Assembly: GCF_023169945.1 (NCBI RefSeq)
Contig: NZ_AP025591.1
Span: 4,522,481-4,586,480, forward strand
Length of the DNA stretch: 64,000 bases
Source: Anaeromyxobacter oryzae
GTDB lineage: Bacteria; Myxococcota; Myxococcia; Myxococcales; Anaeromyxobacteraceae
Reading direction: 5' to 3'
Within the stretch, counting starts at the first letter, position 1. Each line of letters opens with the position of its first letter. Positions 61,723 to 64,000 of the stretch are shown piece after piece. Position numbers and translations under genes: made by a program. The notes below the pieces were generated by a model, which was not told the origin of the DNA, searched no databases, and worked only from the letters and a program-made list of their open reading frames with translations.

Positions 61723-63555
61723 TCAGCCGGGAGGGCTCCTGGCGAGCCGATCGGCAAGCCGGCAGGTGCTCGCGAGGGCGAAGCGCCTCTGGCGCTCGTC
61801 GCTCTCGACGAAGGTCAGGGTGTGGGCGCTGTAGCGCAGCTGCGCGACCCAGTACTGTCGCATGGGCACCGGTCCCGGGAGGCCGGCCTCGCGCAGCAAC
61901 TCGGAGGCGAACTCACGCAGGCGCGAGACCGCTGCGTGGACCTTGGCCGCAGCGGGATCGGCGACCAGGCTGGCCGCTGGCTGCCCGGGCGGCGCGAGGA
62001 GGTCGGCCTGCCCGAGGAGGTGCTCGTCGAGCGCCACCGCCCGAGCCAGAGCTAGGTCGTCGGCGAGCGGCAACATGATGAACTTCAGGTCGTTCTCGAG
62101 CTTGGCGATGTCGTCCAGCACGTGGCCAGTGCGCGTCGAGAAGTAGTCGATCAGCCATATGTTCGAGACGTCGTCCAGCAGCACGTTCGCGAGGTTCAGG
62201 TCACCGTGCACGGTGGCGACGGCGACCTCCTCGCCGCGGGGGCGGTTCGCCTCCAGCCATGCGTAGAAGCGGCGGGGATGCGGCAGAGGCTCGGCGAGAC
62301 CCGCGATGACGGCGCTGCCCTCGTGTTCCTCGCAGAGGCCGGCGGCGTGCGCCAGTGTGGCCTCGGCGTAGGATGGTCGATAGTCGTAGTAGGCGAACAG
62401 ATCCAGCCGGTCGAGAATCGGGATCTGGTAGAGGCGGCGCAGAACGCGCTCGATCAGGCGGTCGAAGAGCGTGCGCGCTGCGGGGGCGCTCTCGGCTTCG
62501 CGAAAAGCTCGTTGAAGCGTGCGGGCCTCTCCTGCTTGCATCGTGGCGAAGTAGTACTTGATCGCCCCACGCGTCTCGAGGTCCACGTAATCGGCCAGCC
62601 GGGGCGCGTTGGCCCCCAGCAGGTTCTCCACGCCTTCCACTGCGACTCGTTCGCGAGCGATCCGATCGTGGACGTCGATCTTGGTCACGAACGGTATCTC
62701 CCGCCGTCCCATCCGGTCGACCGAGAGCGACCCGAAGACGCGCGAGCCGGAGTAGCCGCCTCCGATCGGGCGGAGTTGCACCGAGCGACACCCGCGGTAC
62801 AGGTGCTCGACCAGCCGGCGCTCCTCGTCATCGAGCGAGACGCTGTCCGGCAACCCGATCGTCGGCCTCGGCGTGCTCTTCGCCACCGACGGCGTGACGG
62901 TCTGCGCCTCGATCCCGAGCCATGCCAGGAAGTCCGGGATGCCGTCGATCACGGTCACGCCCAGGTTCGCGGCCATGTGCTCGAGCGCCTGGCGGTGCGC
63001 GAGGCGGCTGCGCGAGGCGGTGAGCGCGCTGCACACCGCCACATCGCGCAGCCCCAGGCGTGTTTGCAGCTCGTAGGCCAGGTATTGCACCTTGAAGTCG
63101 GTCCATACGCCGATGATCCCGGCGCGGACGGGACCGCCGATCATCGGTCGCAGCGTCTCCTCGAGGGTCGAGCCGACGAAGTCGGAGAGCACCTGGGAAT
63201 CGACGATGAGGCCACCCGCCTCCACGACGGCAGCGAGCGGAACGACGAACTCCGCGCCGCGCGTACCGCGAACGCAGTGACTACCGAATTGCTCGAGGTG
63301 GGTGCGAGTCGCCGGGTCGTCCGGATCGTGCCAGTCGCGGATGTGGATAGACCTGTGATCACGGCCCGCCCCCGTCCGGAACGCCCTCAAGAAGCGCGCG
63401 AGTGGACCTTCCTCCGCCCACGCCCCTTCCGGATCGCCGAGCAGGCGCCGGCTCTCCGCGCGTCCGATGTGGAGCTCACTCGGGAGCGGCGCACCGGCGG
63501 CCATCGGCGCGACGAAGTCGTTCTGCAAACATTCGCTGAAGAGCAGGTAACGCAC
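61723..63555 (-). CDS. isochorismatase-fold/APH-like kinase fusion protein
   Basis: 610 residues. The N-terminal 1-215 region has the isochorismatase/nicotinamidase fold (LQNDF, FGSHC, GVWTDFKVQYLAYEL), but the catalytic Asp and Cys positions are C9 and K155, so it is probably inactive. Residues about 230-610 are an APH-type kinase: glycine-rich IGGGYSGSRVFGSL (264-277), K292 in TKID, catalytic loop HGDLNLAN (450-457) and D470 (IDYFSTRTGH). I recall this combination in proteins of Aravind-type ternary conflict systems (TCAD), unverified. Confidence 0.72.
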   Translation of the reverse strand: MRYLLFSECLQNDFVAPMAAGAPLPSELHIGRAESRRLLGDPEGAWAEEGPLARFLRAFRTGAGRDHRSIHIRDWHDPDDPATRTHLEQFGSHCVRGTRGAEFVVPLAAVVEAGGLIVDSQVLSDFVGSTLEETLRPMIGGPVRAGIIGVWTDFKVQYLAYELQTRLGLRDVAVCSALTASRSRLAHRQALEHMAANLGVTVIDGIPDFLAWLGIEAQTVTPSVAKSTPRPTIGLPDSVSLDDEERRLVEHLYRGCRSVQLRPIGGGYSGSRVFGSLSVDRMGRREIPFVTKIDVHDRIARERVAVEGVENLLGANAPRLADYVDLETRGAIKYYFATMQAGEARTLQRAFREAESAPAARTLFDRLIERVLRRLYQIPILDRLDLFAYYDYRPSYAEATLAHAAGLCEEHEGSAVIAGLAEPLPHPRRFYAWLEANRPRGEEVAVATVHGDLNLANVLLDDVSNIWLIDYFSTRTGHVLDDIAKLENDLKFIMLPLADDLALARAVALDEHLLGQADLLAPPGQPAASLVADPAAAKVHAAVSRLREFASELLREAGLPGPVPMRQYWVAQLRYSAHTLTFVESDERQRRFALASTCRLADRLARSPPG

Positions 63556-63715
63556 GCTACGGCGTCCCGGAGGGCGAGGTTGCGATCACGCCGCATGGCG
63601 TGCTCGGGGAAAGGTCGCTCACCGGGCACGAACCTCGGCCCGCGCCGGTCTCCGCCCTCCGACGACGGAGCGCTGGGCACGCCGAGATCATGGGAAATGG
63701 GCGCGATCCATGAGG

Positions 63716-64000
63716 TCAGGGGTGGGCGCGTTCGCTGCGGGGCGCAAGCCACCGCGCCGTGTTCGCGACGTAGGCGTGGATGTCCTCGAGAGCACGCGGC
63801 TCGCGCCGCATCCCGTCGCCCGGAGCCTCCGAGACGAAGGTCGGTGCTCCTCGCGCGACCTCCCAGTTGTAGTCAGCAACGTGGTGGATGCTCGACTCCG
63901 CGATGGCTCGCCCGCAACCGGCATCCCGCTCGAACGCGACGACGAGGTCGAACGCGCGACCGGTCACGGTGCTCCGGCCGCGCGCGACGACGCGCGCGCT
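63716..64000 (-). CDS. C-terminus of an unidentified protein, cut by window
   Basis: The frame is open to the right edge; about 93 residues of the end are visible (SARVVARGRSTVTGRAFDLV ... RALEDIHAYVANTARWLAPR). The segment GRAIAESSIHHVADYNWEVA with invariant-looking His, Asp, Asn and Trp suggests a metal or small-molecule site, perhaps a ThuA-like GATase fold; too little is visible to decide. Same strand as the possible conflict operon, 160 bp upstream of its first gene. Confidence 0.4.
   Translation of the reverse strand, partial: SARVVARGRSTVTGRAFDLVVAFERDAGCGRAIAESSIHHVADYNWEVARGAPTFVSEAPGDGMRREPRALEDIHAYVANTARWLAPRSERAHP

Overview
The window reads as the chromosome of a very GC-rich Gram-negative bacterium. 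A Myxococcota member of the Anaeromyxobacter type is my best guess. The reasons are the strong G/C third-position bias, the sigma-54 activator with a matching -24/-12 promoter, the SARP/BTAD-type regulator, the M61 peptidase and penicillin-acylase genes, and the first protein, which resembles a family I know mainly from myxobacteria. Species cannot be fixed without a search.

Host backbone occurs in four stretches. 1-1595 holds an RSH-like protein end, a small zinc-ribbon protein and a receiver protein. 15182-43091 holds an outer-membrane protein, a Memo-like protein, Ffh, DUF2203, a metalloprotease, lrgAB with a divergent LysR regulator, a sigma-54-controlled alcohol dehydrogenase with its activator, penicillin acylase, transaldolase, tRNA-Leu, secreted proteins, Kdd, a large BTAD-ATPase regulator, an M61 peptidase, a prolidase-type peptidase, an isoprenylcysteine-methyltransferase-like protein and tRNA-Pro. 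59562-64000 holds a possible conflict-system cluster.

Element 1 (about 1595-15196, 13.6 kb) is a small prophage or satellite integrated into the 3' end of the outer-membrane protein gene. A 15-bp direct repeat marks both ends. It carries a tyrosine integrase, HTH regulators, a ParB-like protein, a RecA/RepA-fold ATPase, a leftward chain of small tightly coupled genes, a large Ala/Gly-rich protein and a large terminase. No capsid, portal or tail gene can be recognised.

Element 2 (about 43092-59561, 16.5 kb) is integrated in the 3' half of tRNA-Pro(CGG), with a 50-bp direct repeat at its ends. It looks like a phage satellite. Integrase, xis-like HTH, primase-helicase and XRE repressor run leftward. 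P27-type small terminase, a coiled-coil scaffold-like protein and an HK97-type capsid run rightward. A large gene-free zone with nested inverted repeats separates the two arms. Its right end carries cargo: a SieB-like exclusion protein, a complete Hachiman defence pair (hamA-hamB) and a DUF4145-like protein.

Next to element 2 lie three same-strand genes that may form a little-known conflict system: a fusion of a catalytically degraded isochorismatase fold with an APH-like kinase, a CAP12/Pycsar-type TIR protein, and a CysQ-like phosphatase. Between 30.3 and 33.7 kb one intact tRNA-Leu(UAA) is followed by two partial copies of its 5' half. These bracket two cassettes of secreted-protein genes and suggest serial integration at that tRNA.
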